Origin: Proteles cristata cristata
Taxonomy: Eukaryota > Chordata > Mammalia > Carnivora > Hyaenidae
Length of the DNA: 64,000 bases
Assembly (NCBI GenBank): GCA_017311185.1
Contig: JAESUZ010003090.1
Span: 591,323 to 655,322, forward strand
Direction of reading: 5' to 3'
A model generated the notes under the pieces. It saw nothing but the letters and a program-made list of their open reading frames with translations, did no database searches and had not been told where the DNA came from. Position numbers and translations under genes: made by a program. Below, one piece after another: positions 42,001 through 57,000 of the stretch; the first letter of the stretch is position 1; every line of letters starts with the position of its first letter.

Positions 42001-45000
42001 TGTGAAATAAACTTATTTTCATTATTAACCAAACTCATCTATTTTGATAATTTACTTTCTGCTTTTTTGCTATAGAACACAATTTTTTTTTTAAATATAT
42101 AAAGCCTTGAGTCAGGGACTCATGGAGGTGTGATTCAAATTTAAGAAGCCACAAGACATGACCAGCTCCTCATGCAGAGAGCTGTCTTATGAACTAGTAT
42201 AGACAGCTAGAGGACAGAACATTGGGCCTCCAAAGAAGACAAAGCCCAGCAAGTGACATACAAGGAGACTATCTGGGGGTGGCATTGCCTACCTCAGAAT
42301 TCAAACTCCCTTTATAGACCTTAGAATAAAATAAAGGTTTTCTGTGAATCAGTCCCTACCAGACTTTCCTCTTCTCATTTTCTAGACCCATTGGCCATCT
42401 ATTCCTCAGACACACTTCATTGTGGCCCCAGGGGCCCCAGCATTTACTATTCTTTCCTTTTTCTCCCCCCTGTCTTTTATAATAGCTTTATTGAAATATA
42501 ATCCATCTATCACAAAATTTACCCTTTCAAAATTTAAAATTCAGTACTTCTTAATATATTCATAGAATTGAATTATACAGCCATCAATCACTATAGTCAA
42601 CTTTGGAACTTCTTCATCCTTCCAAAAAGAAACCATGTACCCATTTGTAATCAACTCTCTGTCTTTACCAACCCCCATTCCCACCCCCCACTAATTAGTA
42701 GGCAATTACTAATCTACTTACTTACTCTATGGATTTCCCTATTCTGGAAATTTCATATAAATGGAATCATATAACATGTGGCTTTTTATGACTGGCTTCT
42801 TTCACTCAGCTTAATATTTTCAAGGTTCATCCACATGATAACATATATCAGTACTTCACTTTTATGGCTGAATAATATACCATTGTATGGATATATCACA
42901 TTTTATTTATTTATTCATCAGTCACTGGACATTTGGGTTATTTCTACTTTCAGAGTGTCATGAAAATGCTATTATTGAACATTTGTAAGTTTTTGTGTAA
43001 ATGCATATTTTTATTTCTTTTTGTTATATACCCAGGAGTGGAATTGCTAGACCACATGGTAACACCATATTTAACTTTTTAAAGAACTGCCAAACTGTTA
43101 TTCCAAAGGGACTGCACCATTTTACTAAGGACTCTAATTTCTTCATGTCCTCACTAACACTTGTTATTGTCCATCTTTTTTATTATAGGCATTCTAGTAG
43201 ATGTGAAATGATACCTCATTAATTTTTTGATTTTCATTTCCCTAATCTTCCCTAAAGATTAGTGACATTGAGCATCTTTCCATGCACTTATTCTTTGAAG
43301 GAATGTCTACTTAAATCCTTTGCCTTTTTTTAAAAAAAATAGTATCTTTTAGGGGCACCTGGGTGGCTCAGTTGGTTAAGTGTCTGACTTCAGCTCAGAT
43401 CATGATCTCACGGTTCTTGAGCTTAAGCCCTGAATCAGGCTCTGTGCTGACAGCTCAGACCCTGGAGCCTGCTTCATATTCTGTGTCTCTCCTCCTTGTC
43501 CTCCCCTTCTCACTCTCTGTCTTGTCTCTCTGTCTCTCAAAAAAAATAAAAATAAAAAATGGTTATCTTTTTTTGAGTTATTAGAGTTCTTTCCTTTTTT
43601 AATGTTTGTTTTTTTTTTAATTCCTGAAGAGAGAGACAGAGAGACAGAGAAACAGAGAGACAGCATGAGCAGGGGAGGGTCAGAGAGAGAGGGAGACACA
43701 GAATCTAAAGCAGGTTCCAGGCTCTGAGCTGTCAGCACAGAGCCCGATGCTGGGCTCGAACCCATGAACTGTGAGATCATGACCTAAGCTGAAGTTGGAT
43801 GCTTAACGGACTGAGCCACCCAGGTGCCCCTAGAGTTCTTTATATATTCTGTAAACAAATCTCTTATGAAATACATGATTTCCGAATATTTTCTCACATT
43901 CTATGGGTTGTCTTTTCACTTTCTTAATGATATTATTTGCATCATAAAAGTTTTTAATTTTGATGAAATACTATTCATCTACTTTTTCTCTTATGCTTGT
44001 GCTTTTAGTGTCATATGTAAGAAACCATGGACTAACCAATGTATTGAAGATTTATTCTTATGTTTTTTTCTAATAGTTTGATAGCATTAGCTTTTACATT
44101 TTGGCCTATGGTTCATTTTGAGCTAATTTTTCTGTATTGTGTGAGGTTAAAGTTATTTTAACTTTACTCTTTTGCATGTGGCTATCCTGTCATCCCAGCA
44201 CCGTTTGTTGAAATCACTGTGCTTTTTGTCTAGAATGTCTTCACCAAAATCTTTGCATGGATGCCTTCATTTTGTCATCTACATGTCTCAAATTAATGAT
44301 TACTTTATCATAGGGGCCTTCCTTGACCCTCTATTCAATGTTCTATTCCTTTGTCATTCTCTGTATGTGCCTATGTCATGGTCTTCTTAGCAGATAGCTT
44401 CTTAGCTTCTTCAGATAGCTTTGCTATCTGAAATCATTCGTTCAGTTACTTAAATATTATTTCTCTCCCCACCTAGGATGTAAGTGCCATGAGAACAAGG
44501 ACTGTGTCTCCTTATTCTCCATTCTAATGTCTGGCATAAAATAGGCAATGAGTGTTTATCGCTTAAATTCCTGTTTATTGCTGTTTATTCCTGTTTATTG
44601 CTCCTACTGGTTTTTGACCCAATAATGTCCTTTTCACACTTTTGTTAATCAGCCATCGACCATGTCCCTAATTTGTGTTTGGGACCTGATTTTTCTACTG
44701 AATTCATTCAACGTGCTGACTCCATGAGCTCCTTCTTGCTATGGTCCAGTTCCAATTCACATAACCCACATAGATCATGAAACTAACTCCTTCATATTAA
44801 AACTCAAGTGTAATTTCCCCATATTTCTTCTGGAGGAATGATTCTTAAAATTCTGGCTTCCTTCTCTTGGGTAATGTCTTACATGACTGTTTGTCCATCT
44901 ATCCCAAGCTCCAAACCAGGGGTAGAGAATTCTGGGCCCATCCAGTGGCCCAAGTTGCAAACAGCCTCTACTAAGGCCAGGAGCAGGGAGCCTGATTTGG

Positions 45001-48000
45001 TGGATGGAGCAGGAAGTTTGGAATCTGAGACATTGGCCACACGTTCAGAAGCTGATCTTATTCACTAAAAATAAGGTTGAATTATTCTAAGAATAATGGT
45101 TGGTAGCTAGTAGCTGATGAATTACTCAAGGAAAATAGAACTGTTCAGTCTCCCTCTCCTGGGGAGGCTGGGGGAATTTAATTAGCTGGAGGTGTGATCT
45201 AATGATATTAATTATCTTCAACTTCACTGAGGAAAAAGAAGCCAAGTTCCAGCCTTGTTCACTACAGACAAGAGTATCAATTATTGTTTTAGTAATTGTG
45301 ACAGGCCCGTAGTATAGATGGAAAGGCATTAGGTCTGCAATTAGCCTACGCTGAGTTCATTTCCTGATTCTGTCACTTGCTAGCATGTTGCTTTGCCTCT
45401 TTCCCTTCACTGAAGATAAACAAAATCTTCCTTTTCTGCTTCACTAGGTTGTCATAAACAACAAATGATACACAACATGTAAACATAGTCTATAACCTGC
45501 AGTGCACTCAGAGTGCTTCTCCTTTAGTTTCCTGCCTCTGGACAGCCCCTCTCTGCCTTCCATGAGATGAACTGGCCCAAGCCACACCCTCCTCCAGCTG
45601 TGGATGCAGCCTGCTTCTGACTTGGTTCTGGCACTGTTCCTGATGCTGGTTTAGTTGCTAGGTCCCTCCGAGTATTATCCTGATGACTCTCTTTTAGTTA
45701 ATGATGGTTTGCAGTTTGAACACATCACACCCCTGGGCAAAACTTGTTTTTCCTTCATATTTACCCCCAAATCAGGGAGTTCTGTTATGTCTGAATGTTC
45801 CTCCTAATGGCCTTTCCTCCCAGTGCACTCCCACAACAGTTTAGTCTCCAGGTTGCATGGGCTTGGCAGGATGCATCAATTGCAGGCACCCACCCAATTC
45901 CTATTGCTTAGTGCTTCCCTCTCTTCTCTCCTTCATACTCCAAACTGTTTTTCTTATTTTTCAAAATAGGGTTATTCTTTAATATTATGATTATACTACA
46001 TAATATGTATTTATGTAATTTTAATTTTTATTTAATTTTTATTTTTTTATAGTTTATTGTCAAGTTGGTTTCCATATAACACCCAATGTTCATCCCAACA
46101 AATGCCCTTGTTTTTCAATCTAGTTATCAAGAGTGTGTCAGGCGCTGACATGGCTTTAGGTCCCTGCTTGCACACTGTCTCTTTTAGCTAGCGCAGCACC
46201 CTACCAATGACAGATCACTTATGACCTCTGTTGTATAAGTGAGGAGGTTGAGGCTTGGTAAGTGAAGTCACTTTCTCCCCACATGTGGAAGAAACTGGTA
46301 GTTTCCCAAGCAATCCTTGTGTGACTCCAAATGTTCTACATCTCTATCTATGCAGATATCAGACCTAGAACCTTTGAGTTATGGGTAAGTGATAGATCTT
46401 GAATTGAAACTATGTCTCCTGGGGGCGCCTGGGTGGCTTAATTGGTTAAGCATCTGACTTCGGCTCAGGTCATGATCTCACAGTTCATGTGTTCGAGCCC
46501 CACGTCGGGCTCTGTGCTGACAGCTAGCTCAGAGCCTGGAGTCTGCTTCAGATTCTGTATCTCCCTCTCTCTCTGACCCTCCCCTGCTCACACTGCCTCT
46601 CTCTCTGAGAAGTAAATAAAACATTAAAAAAAAAAAAAAAGAAACTGTGTCTCCTGACTCAAAGTCCACTACCCTCTGCTGCCATTAGCCTATGAAACCC
46701 ACCTGCTCTTTGAGTTGGAACCACCTTACATGGCTTTTTATTATTATTATTTTTTTTTTTTACAAATAGTTTATTGTCAAATTAGTTTCCACATAACACC
46801 CAGTGCTCATCCCCACAAGTGCATGGCTTTTTATTATTATTTTTATTTTGGATGAATTAGACCTGTCCAGACCATTAGACTTTGACGTTTCTGGGGTCAA
46901 AAAATCAAGGCTGGTGCTCCACTGTGTCCTATCAAGAGTCTAACACAGGGCCTACGCAATACAGGGTCTTATGCAACTCATGCCCTGATTTTACCTTCCA
47001 GGGAGAGACCTGTGGACCCGCAGTTTGCGCAGCAGCATGTCAGAAATATTGGGCATGACATCCAAGCCACTTTTTGACTCTTCTTCCTCAATACCCGAGG
47101 AGAGTTCAGAAGGGAGCCCTGGGGAAAAAAAAAGTGCTTAACTTATAAAATGTCTGAAATCACAGTAGCACTGTTGGCAACTTGCTTCTGTTGTAAGAAC
47201 CTAGTTTTATGGCAACGGCTTTATAATTGTAATTTTATTTGCACAATGGACCAATGAACTAGTATTTAATCATCTCATTTTACAGGTAGGTAAGCCAAGA
47301 CTCAGCAAGGTTACTAATTAATGTCACAAAACTAGTAAATGGCTTAATCAGATTTTTAACCAATTTCATCTGCTTTAAATTCTAGTTCTTCCCATTGCTC
47401 CCCACAGTACCAAGCAGGCTCTCATGTCTGGGTTTCAAGGTTGGTTTCTAGCAACTGGAAGCTGGTTGTTCTTTGGCTATAATGTTTGGAAAAGTCCCCT
47501 CTCTTTGGCAGGCTTCTCAGGAGGTTTGTTGCCTAATTATTCTTCCTCAAGTGAACTCAATGGTTCACTTGCTTGTGTCCCACCTAGAAATGGTTCCATA
47601 TACCCATAGACAGAAATAGAAACAGGGTTTTTCCAGGGCAAAGTCATTAGATCTTTTACAGATCTCAGAAATTGGTGCCTTCTAGTCAACAGAACCAATG
47701 AACAAACTTTTGTTATCTCATAAAACTATCCTGGGGCTGTGCTTTGAAAGCAGAAAAAACAAACCAAGTATTCTCTTTCCCATAAATCTTTTTCCTGTTT
47801 GAAGGCAGCTTTTGTACCTCTCTAAAGCTTTCCTTCTCCAAACTCTAGCCTTGTTTCCCAGCTGCTCATTGTGACACACTGTGCACCATGGCTCCTAGAT
47901 ATCATCCCCTGCCCACACACGTTCTGGTTGTTGCTGTAGCAGAGGCCCAGATGTGTCCTAACAAGCTCTTAGCTCAGGAAGATATTTGCAAATGCCCCTG

Positions 48001-51000
48001 GCATTGACATTTGTTATTCATGCAACATAGAATCATTATGCCTTATTATGGGCTCACAGTACATTTAGGAATAAAAGCCTCAAATCTTTTACTAGAGCTG
48101 TATCAGGAATCTTCATCCCATACAATGGTTACTTTCTGTTTGCATGCAGGACTTTATAGTTATCCATGTTCTACCATCTCTCATGGGTTTTGATGCAGTA
48201 GATTTCCAACCTGCTTGGTCATTTTCCAGAATTGTAGGCCAGGCTAGAGATCAGGACTATAGGCATACTTGTGGTAGCCATCTGAATGGAGCTAAAAATT
48301 GGGAGTCATGTGAATTAGAAATTTCTCCAGGGGAGACCATGCAGAGAGAAGAGGAGTTATAGTTTGGCTCAAGTTAAATAATATTTAAGTGTTTTGAGTT
48401 TTCCAATAACAGAACAGTGTTCAGGAGTTTCCAGACACTCAAGGTATCCCAGCAATGTCTGGTGGGCTTTCTGTCATAAATGAGGTAGTTAGTGATCCTT
48501 CTTTGGATAAAAGATTAGACTAGATGTTCTTTTAGTAACCTGTCATCTCTTGGGCTCTGTTCTGGCAGTTATTGCTTTCTGACATTTCCATGTAACAGAT
48601 GGTAAACTCTAGGATGCCTTTGGCCTCACTGTACCTTGATGTATTCACTGCATGAATAACAAATGTCTGCCCCCAGCAGAGAAATAATTAAGCACTGGAC
48701 TCCTGAGATATCTATATGATTGAGTGCATCATACAAGATCTAATAATTAAGTGGAAGCCATACCAGGGGCTTTTACCTAGAGAAGTCACCTAGGTTGAGC
48801 CTCCCCTCCCCCACCAAAAAAAAGTAACTAGCAAAGCCTTCGAGCCCTGCTAAGATGACTGTCTGAAGGGTGATCCCAGAGCTGGTGGATCCTAGAACCA
48901 GCCACCCTCCTACTGAATTCAACAAAAGTGACAATAACAAAAAATTTTAACACCCAACTATAAATATACCACCAACTCTCAAATATATGAAAACATAATA
49001 ATCCTTAAAAATAATGTTTGAGCAAACAAAACTTACTAGGAATAAATGTAGAGCTCCCACCCTTGATAGCCCTTTTTTCTTCCCTCAAAGAATCATTACT
49101 GAGAGGAAGATGTATGAGGAAAAATTCTGAGAGTGTAATACCACAGAATGAGAAGGGAAGTGGACTGAGGGGGCTGAGTAGGCAGCCTCCAGAGGAGAGT
49201 CTGAAAGTTTCTTCAGAGTGGAAGGATCTCCATACCACTGCAACAATACTCCACCAAGAGAAAATCTGTCTGTGCTGCTATTTGCTTTTCTTACTGAGTA
49301 GGAAGGGAGAGGAAAGGCAGAATGATTGCACAGCATTCTACCAGAGCTGATTATCTCAAACAATGTGGAGGGATTTACCAGAAAGTAAGACAAAAGAAAA
49401 AAATAAATAAAACAAACCCATTTACTAAAGTGAGGGCAGGAGACATATGGTAAGCCCCAGTTGAAGCTGCCCTCCATCTCTGATCACCACTTCTGAGAAG
49501 TAGCATAGTGGCCACATTCCTTGGATTTTGTCTATTTTTCCCTTCCTCCATCTGGCACAAGAGTTAGAGTGGCTGCTAGGAATAGTTGAGTCAAGTCTGG
49601 AAAATAAACACCTGGGCAGATTGTCTCTACAATAATAATCCATAACCTGCCACTACCCACCCAAAAGAATAAGATATGCCCAAATAGTGGTGTCATAAAC
49701 TCACACACTGAACTATGAACAAAGTTATAGAAAAAGAACAGAAACCATTCCCACGAACACCACTACCCACAACTCCATCTGAACTTACCCTTTTACCTAC
49801 CACCCAAGTGGTAACAAAGCAGTTACAACAGGGATAACAGAGATCTCAAATAAAGTAGGAAGGGGTCAATGAAAATTGACCTACACAATATATCTAGATA
49901 AAGAGAAAAATCCAGGTGAAAATATTTATATCAAAAAGAAATAAAATGAAAACAAATGGCATGGCAACTATACACAAATGCTGTAGTCAAAAGGAGAAGG
50001 AAAGAAGAGAGGAAAGTATAAAGGAAAGAAGAAAGAAAACATGTAGGAAGAAGACATGTCAGGATGGAAGCATAGATTTAAGAAACACATCAAAAATGCA
50101 GTTTTGTGGAAAATGTATACCACAAATGCTTTGACTCAGAAGTTAGAACCTGAAGAAAATGAAAATAGGAAATCAGAAGTGAGATGAGAGGATCACACAA
50201 AGATGGAAGATTACAATTTGAAGAAATAAATTGGAGATTAAAATAACAGAACTAAGCAAAAATTATAAAAATATAGAACTAATCAATATGCTGGAAATAT
50301 GAAAGAATTAAATAGATATGGCTTCAAACTGAATTAGTAGGAGCTTGGGGGAGATTGAGATCAACACAGGGAATGCAAAGAAAGAAAGAATGAAGTATTT
50401 AGAGATTAAATAGTAGACCTGTAGTTGAGATATGGGTGAGAAATTTACAGATTATGGTGTCTCTGAACTAGTGAATGAAACAAAAGAACATATTCAAAGA
50501 TATAAGAAAAAATTCCCTCAGTTGAGGGGAAAGCTGAATTTGCAGATTGAAAGAGTATGCCATGTAAAGGAGAAAAAATATATATGGATAAAGAAGTGCT
50601 TCTCCAACTACCCTCACAGAAAGAGTAAGCCCATCTACAGAGAGAGGTGAAGGTTGAGGGGTACTAGAAATTGGTAGCCTCAGACTTCTCTACAACATTA
50701 AACACAGTACAACAACATCGCACTTAGCTAGCACATTAGAGTTCCACAACCTCAATTATAGGAATTAAAATGTATCCCAGGTTTCTGCTGGAATGAAGAC
50801 CAATATCACATAAAAACATTATACCAGCACATGAAGTAGGTATTATGGTAATATTATTATACCTATTTTATAGATGAGCAAACTGAGCCATCTAGAGAAT
50901 AAGAAGCTTGCCCAACACTATGAAACTAGTAAGTGTGGAAGCTTGAGCTCTTAACCACCCAGATCCTAGAAATGAGAGAAAACTGGGAGGGAGGGTACGT

Positions 51001-54000
51001 TTATTGAACACCTAGTATGGGTAATTTTCTTTTTAAAGTTTGGTGTTTATAGGAGTTAAATTTATTTAACTGATAATTTTACTTCTAAGATCCATCTCAT
51101 TGCCTGTTAGTATTGGATAGTGATGTGGATAATGAGTGAGTAGTGAGGTGTTACTGTAGGTAGTGGATATCTAAATTGATTTAGTTTTTTTTTAATATTT
51201 TTAAATTTATTTCTAGGAGAGAGAGAGACAGCGTGAGCAGGGGAGGGTCAGGAGAGAGAGGGAGACACAGACTCTGAAATTGGCTCCAGGCTCTGAGCTG
51301 GCAGTCAGCACAGAGCCCGACGTGGGGCTCGAACCCACGAACCGCGAGATCATGACCTAAGCGAAAGTCGGACGCTTAACCGACTAAGCCACCCAGGTGC
51401 CCCTAAACTGATTTAGTTTTTTAAAGTTAACCTGGAAATATATATATTATATCATATCATTTATTATATTAAAATATAAATGCCTTTTGATCAAGAAATT
51501 CCACTTCTAAGATATTATCCCTTGGCAAAACTTATGTATTTGTATAAAGATACATCTAAGAATGTTCGTTATAACATTGTTTACAATAGAGAGTGTAAAC
51601 AATCTAATATTAATATGAAATGGCTGAAACTATATATTTCCTCATACCATAGAATATTACAAAGCAGTTAAAAAATAAAAAATTCCATTAAATAACAAAC
51701 TAAGTATATTGTTATGTAAAAAGCACAATGTGACAAAGGTACCTGCTCATCCACCCAAATCTGCCTGTCCTGCTTCCGAGTGAATTGAGTTCAGTCTGGA
51801 AGTTGGGCCAGCAGCCACTTAGTGATGACGTTCTCCAGAATCCCTTGATGTTAGGTATGGCCACAACCACATCATCACCAGTGAATTGGGAGCTAAAATG
51901 ATGTGTGTAACTCCCACCCTATTATTGAAAAAAGGGGGCGGGCCCACTCTGGCCTTCCACTCTTTCTCCTTTCCACAAACTGGAACACAGATTTCCCCAC
52001 AATCCAGCTTTGATCATGTATAACACCCCAGGGGATGGCAAAATGACAACAGAGAAAAAACCAAGGTCCCTGAACAATTATGTAGAGCAGAGCCGCCTGC
52101 TAACCTGATAGCTTGCCTTAGAATCATTACCCAAGGCTGAGACAATCTTCTCTATCCTATAGATTATCATACTTTGGGGCCTCTATGTCATAGCATCTTA
52201 GATTTTATCTTAACTAATGCAGGAATGTTGCAGAATGCTTTAAAGGAAATACTTCTATAGAAAATTTGGTATTATACATAAAAGAAAATACAACATGGCC
52301 AGATGAGTTTTATTCCAGGACCACAAGGGTTTATTTCTAAATATGGAAATTTATTAATAATATTAAATGATATAATTAACATGGTTCTCTCAATAGATAT
52401 CCAAACCAAATTGATAAAATTTATCAGAAATATTGAAACTTTAAACCTAAGAGTATTTCCTTAAAATAATAAAAATATAAATATAAAGTAATATACTATA
52501 TGAAATGTATTTTTACATTTTATATATTTTTATCTTTTATTACATATTATATATTTTTCTATTTAGTAATATAAAATGTCATATAATAATAATAAATTGA
52601 AATAATATATCTATTTAAGAATTAGACACAACACAATCCTTCAAAGAAAAACACAAAAACAATTCAATTAAAAACAGAAATAAGGCAAATGTTCTCCTTA
52701 CCGCCATTATCATATTAGAGAATGTCGCCAAAGTATAAAACATAGACAGATACACAAGAGAAGCACACACATACATGCAGAAACACACAGCGAGGACAAG
52801 CAGTGAATTCCATAAAAGAAAAATAACAGATTGTGAATGTGAAAAACACATTGTGCAAAGTGGTCAAGAGCTTTTGGTCTTGGTAACATTTGGGTTCTGA
52901 TCCTGGCTTTAGCAATTAACAACCAAGTAAACTTAACTTCCCTGGGCCTCAATTTCCTCATTTGTAAAATGGGTCTAAATAGTACAGCCTACCTCTTAGG
53001 ATTGCTGTGAACATTATGTGAAATGCTATCAAATATTAGCCTAGGCTAGTACCTGGGATGTAGTAATTACCCTAGTTGTAGTAATAGTGCTAGTTAGTCA
53101 CTGTAGTAATCCCTCTACCATTTGTTAATATACAAGGAACATGTGTAGTAGCAAGAAGCATTCATTTATGCCACTAATTATCAGCTAGGAAAATCTAATG
53201 AAAAAGAGTCTTCTTCATAAACAAGTAAAATTATACATCACATAGAATGTGTCCCAATAAGTAAAATGGGAGACCTGTACAGAGAATGTCAAGTCTTTTT
53301 TTTTTTTTTTTTTTTAATTTCTAGGAGAGAGAGATAGCGTGAGCAGGGGAGAGTCAGAGAGAGAGGGAGTTACAGACTGAAACAGGCTCCAGGCTCTGAG
53401 CTGACGGTCAGCACAGAGCCCAACGCGGGGCTCGAACCCACGAACCGCGAGATCATGACCTAAGCGAAAGTCGGAAAGTCGGACGCTTAACTGTCTAAGC
53501 CACCCAGGCGCCCCGAGAATGTCAAGTCTTTTAAAGGAAAAAGGAAGGAATTCTCGATAGAGGGACAAACCATATATTTGAGTGAGAACTAAATGTTTTC
53601 AAAGTAAGTAATTTAAAACTCTATAAACTGTAAAACAAACAAAACTAGGATAGTTCTTCTGAATCCAATGTGTAGCATTAGAGCAATCACAATTAACATG
53701 TTGTATAAAATGGTATAAATTTCACTTAGAGAAATAGGTAGGTAAGAGGCAAAACTAGAAAAGACTTGTAATCCTTGAATCTTAAAGTTAAGAGCCTTCT
53801 GAGGTCCTCTCTAGTCCAAGAGAGAACGGAGGTTGAAGAACATAAAGACTCAGTCAGTTGGTTCCTGAACTGGGACATTAACTCAAGTCTCCTGACTTTT
53901 TGTCCCGTTGTTCTTTGCATTATTTTGCACTGAATCTTTATATCTAGAACATAATGAATATTCTGAGAGAGAAGATCAATGAGAGAGAAGTAACCTCACT

Positions 54001-57000
54001 ACATATTAGAACATATTATATGGCAGCAGTAAGTAAAATGGCACAGTATTGATCAGAATAAAACAGAATCAAGGGCCCAGAACTAGTATTTGAGATATAT
54101 ATATATATATATAAAGAATGTAGTATATGATTGTCTAAGCCACAGATAACAAGAAATATACATATTATCAAAGTATCGAGGTAACAAGATCTTAAATCTC
54201 TAAATAACTAATATCTTAAAATAAATTTCACAGGTATTAGCAAAAAGTAGATCAAACTATAAACTATTAGAAAATAGATTTTCTGGGGTGCCTGGGTGGC
54301 TTAGTTGGTTAAGCGTCCGACTTCAGCTCAGGTCATGATCTCACGATTCATGGGTTCGAGCCCTGCATCAGGCTCTGTGCTGACAGCTCGCTCAGAGCCT
54401 GGAGCTTGTTTCAGATTCTGTGTCTCCCTCTCTCTCTGACCCTCCCCTTCTCATGCTGCCTCTCTCTCTCTCTCTCAGAAATAAATAAAACATTAAAAAT
54501 AAAAAATAAAATAGATTTGCTATCCCAATTAAGAAGAAGTAATCTTCTTATAATGATTTAAATAATGGAAGACTTCTCAAAGGAAAAGATAGACAAAGAT
54601 GACTTTAAGACCTTTATAATCTGAAATAACAAAACCTGTTAAATGAAAAATGATAGAATGAAAAAGTATTGAGAAAAATACAAATCCAAAAGAAGATATA
54701 AGATTTGTAAATATTTATGCACCTAACATAAGACAAATATTAACAGACCTAAAGGGAGAAATTTTCAGCACTTCAATAATAGTAAGGATCTTTAATACCC
54801 CCAATTTCATCATAGATAGATTATCCAGAGAGAAAATCAATAAGGAAACATTGGCTTTATATGACGCATTAGACCAATTGGACCTAAAAGACATACACAG
54901 AACATTCCACGCAAAAGCGATACAATACATATTCTTCTCAAGAGCACATGGAACATTCTCCAGGATAGATCATATGTTAGGGCAGAAGACAAGCCTCAAT
55001 AAATTTAAGAAGTCTGATATTATATCAAGCATTTTTTCCAACCATAATGGTATGAAACTGGAAATCAATTACAAGAAAAAAATATAGTCAGTGAAAAGTT
55101 AATATCTATAGAGTTTACATATGTTACCAACAAAAAAGAAACCAACAAAAACCCTAAGGCCCAAATGGACACTTGGATAAAGAGATGAAAAGCTAATCTA
55201 CCCAATAAGAAAAAAACAGAGTAAATAAATATTTAAAATGCTTTAATTTGTACTTGCTTGCTAGCAAATTAATTGAAGTAATAGCAAAGTGGCATTTATT
55301 GATTATCTGGTTGTTATTGTATTCTGGCCCATAAGGAGTAAAAGCAAAGCAAAGCAAAGTCCAGTGCTGGTAGTTCTTAGGAGGAAGAGTCCTCACTCAG
55401 TCTTTGCAGGTAGCACTCTACATTGGAAGCAATTTAGTAAATGCAAATGTTTCTATACTTTGACCCAATGAATCTCAAGCCTGAAAATTTATCCCAATAG
55501 AGTAACTTAAAGGAAGGAAGAAAGAAAACACAAGTACCAAGTTGTTTAAAGTAGGGTGGTTAATCATAGTTAAAGGAACTGTAAACATCTGAAGTACCCA
55601 ACAATAGATACATCAATACAAAAGATATATTCATCAAATGATAAATAAAAGGACAAGTCAAAATGTATGGAATTGATTATGAAATAAGTATTAAAAGTAG
55701 AAACGGGAAATTATATCTACACAATCAAATCAATTGTGAAAAAATTATAAATACAGGTAAATACCGGAAAGAATAAACATTGCTTTTTTTGGAATTTATG
55801 GGGTTATGGGAGAAATTTTAAGAGAAACTTTTCCTAGTGTTTTGAATCTTCTTTAATAAGCAAATTAAAAATTAAAAGTAGAAAAGTATATAATATTCTT
55901 CCAGAGATTTCCTCTACAAGTGGCTAAATTTTTGTTAGTACTTTAAAAAAATTGTTGGATATTTTACTTCTGAGAATCTTGTTAATGTTGAATAGGTTGG
56001 TGTTAGTTAACTATATTTCAGATTAGGTCTTCCAACATGGTTGGTGGCACCCTGGACATGCTTACACAACAAGCCTTAGGCAGAAAGCTTCTGTGCTGAG
56101 ACTGACCACAGGTAGCATGACCCATAGAAGAGGTGAGCCAGGAGAATGGGAGAAGGGAGGGAGGCAGGGAACCCAAAGTCTTATTTTCTGAAAATCAGTC
56201 TGGCAGGGTGGATAGGTGGGGACTTGAAGGGCCAGGGAGGAAAGGGCTGGGGTCTGTACTTTGTGGCGACAGCAAATTAGAAAGCAAGAGATGACTCTGA
56301 TGTCTTGAAAAGAGGAACTGTTCTATTTGGGTAGCTTCCTGGGTGTGAGAGGAAAAGGAAGTGTCAAAAGTTCAGGCCTGGGTCACCCTTTCAGGCCTAC
56401 TAAGTGCTAACGAGGCTCAGAGGGGGCCGGTTGGAAGGAGACAAGTTTAGAGGTTCTCTGAGTGGGCAGGAAACATAATCTGATTCATTCATTTATCTGC
56501 AAATATTTACTGAGGGCCTGCTCTGTGTTTGGCCCACACTTGCCAATGGGACAAAGGCCCTGACAGGAAGTCTAGTATTTACACGTTCACCTTCTTTAAT
56601 CTGGCGAAAATGAATCCAGCACTGACTTGAGAAGAGCATCTGCCCCGACCCCACCTACCTTTTTCCTGCTCAGCCGCTTCACTAAGGTCTGGAAGCTTGA
56701 GCCCCACTAAGTTCTGATTTCTTATCAGGATGTGCTCCTTTTTAGGAAAAGAAGAAAACAACATTTTGATGATATCATCAGGCTGAACTCTTCTCTCGGT
56801 TCTGTCTTTGGCCCTGTGTTTACTCAGCCTCATATGGGAGGTACTAGGGGCAGCCTCAGAGGTGGGTACAGTCATGACATGTGACATATGAAAGGCATCT
56901 GGAAGGCTGCTCCTGTCCCAGCCTGTAAAGGTGCCTGAAACCTTAGCACCACATTCCTTAAGAGTTGTCCTTGGCATGGTCTGATTTTTAAATAAACCTG

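Larger units (their letters stand above)
42480..44240 (-). mobile_element. Old L1 ORF2 3' half, reverse
   Basis: Reverse L1 text, recognisable through CCAGGAGTGGAATTGCTAG, TTCATCCACATGATAACAT, GGCTGAATAATATACCATTGTATGG, TAGAGTTCTTTATATATTCTG, GGGTTGTCTTTTCACTTTCTT and TTTTGCATGTGGCTATCCTG. Much older than the window's other L1s, since it holds many changes. Two SINEs (43352-43558 and 43593-43830) sit inside it. Confidence 0.88.
47119..56658 (-). other. IRAG1 intron of 9.5 kb, LINE-rich
   Basis: No exon that fits the protein; neighbouring exon phases match across it. AT-rich old LINE fragments at 49880-50650, 51470-51735, 54690-55090 and 55440-55760 plus three SINEs and two MIRs are listed or noted. 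47360-48950 and 55800-56600 hold nothing I can name. Confidence 0.6.
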
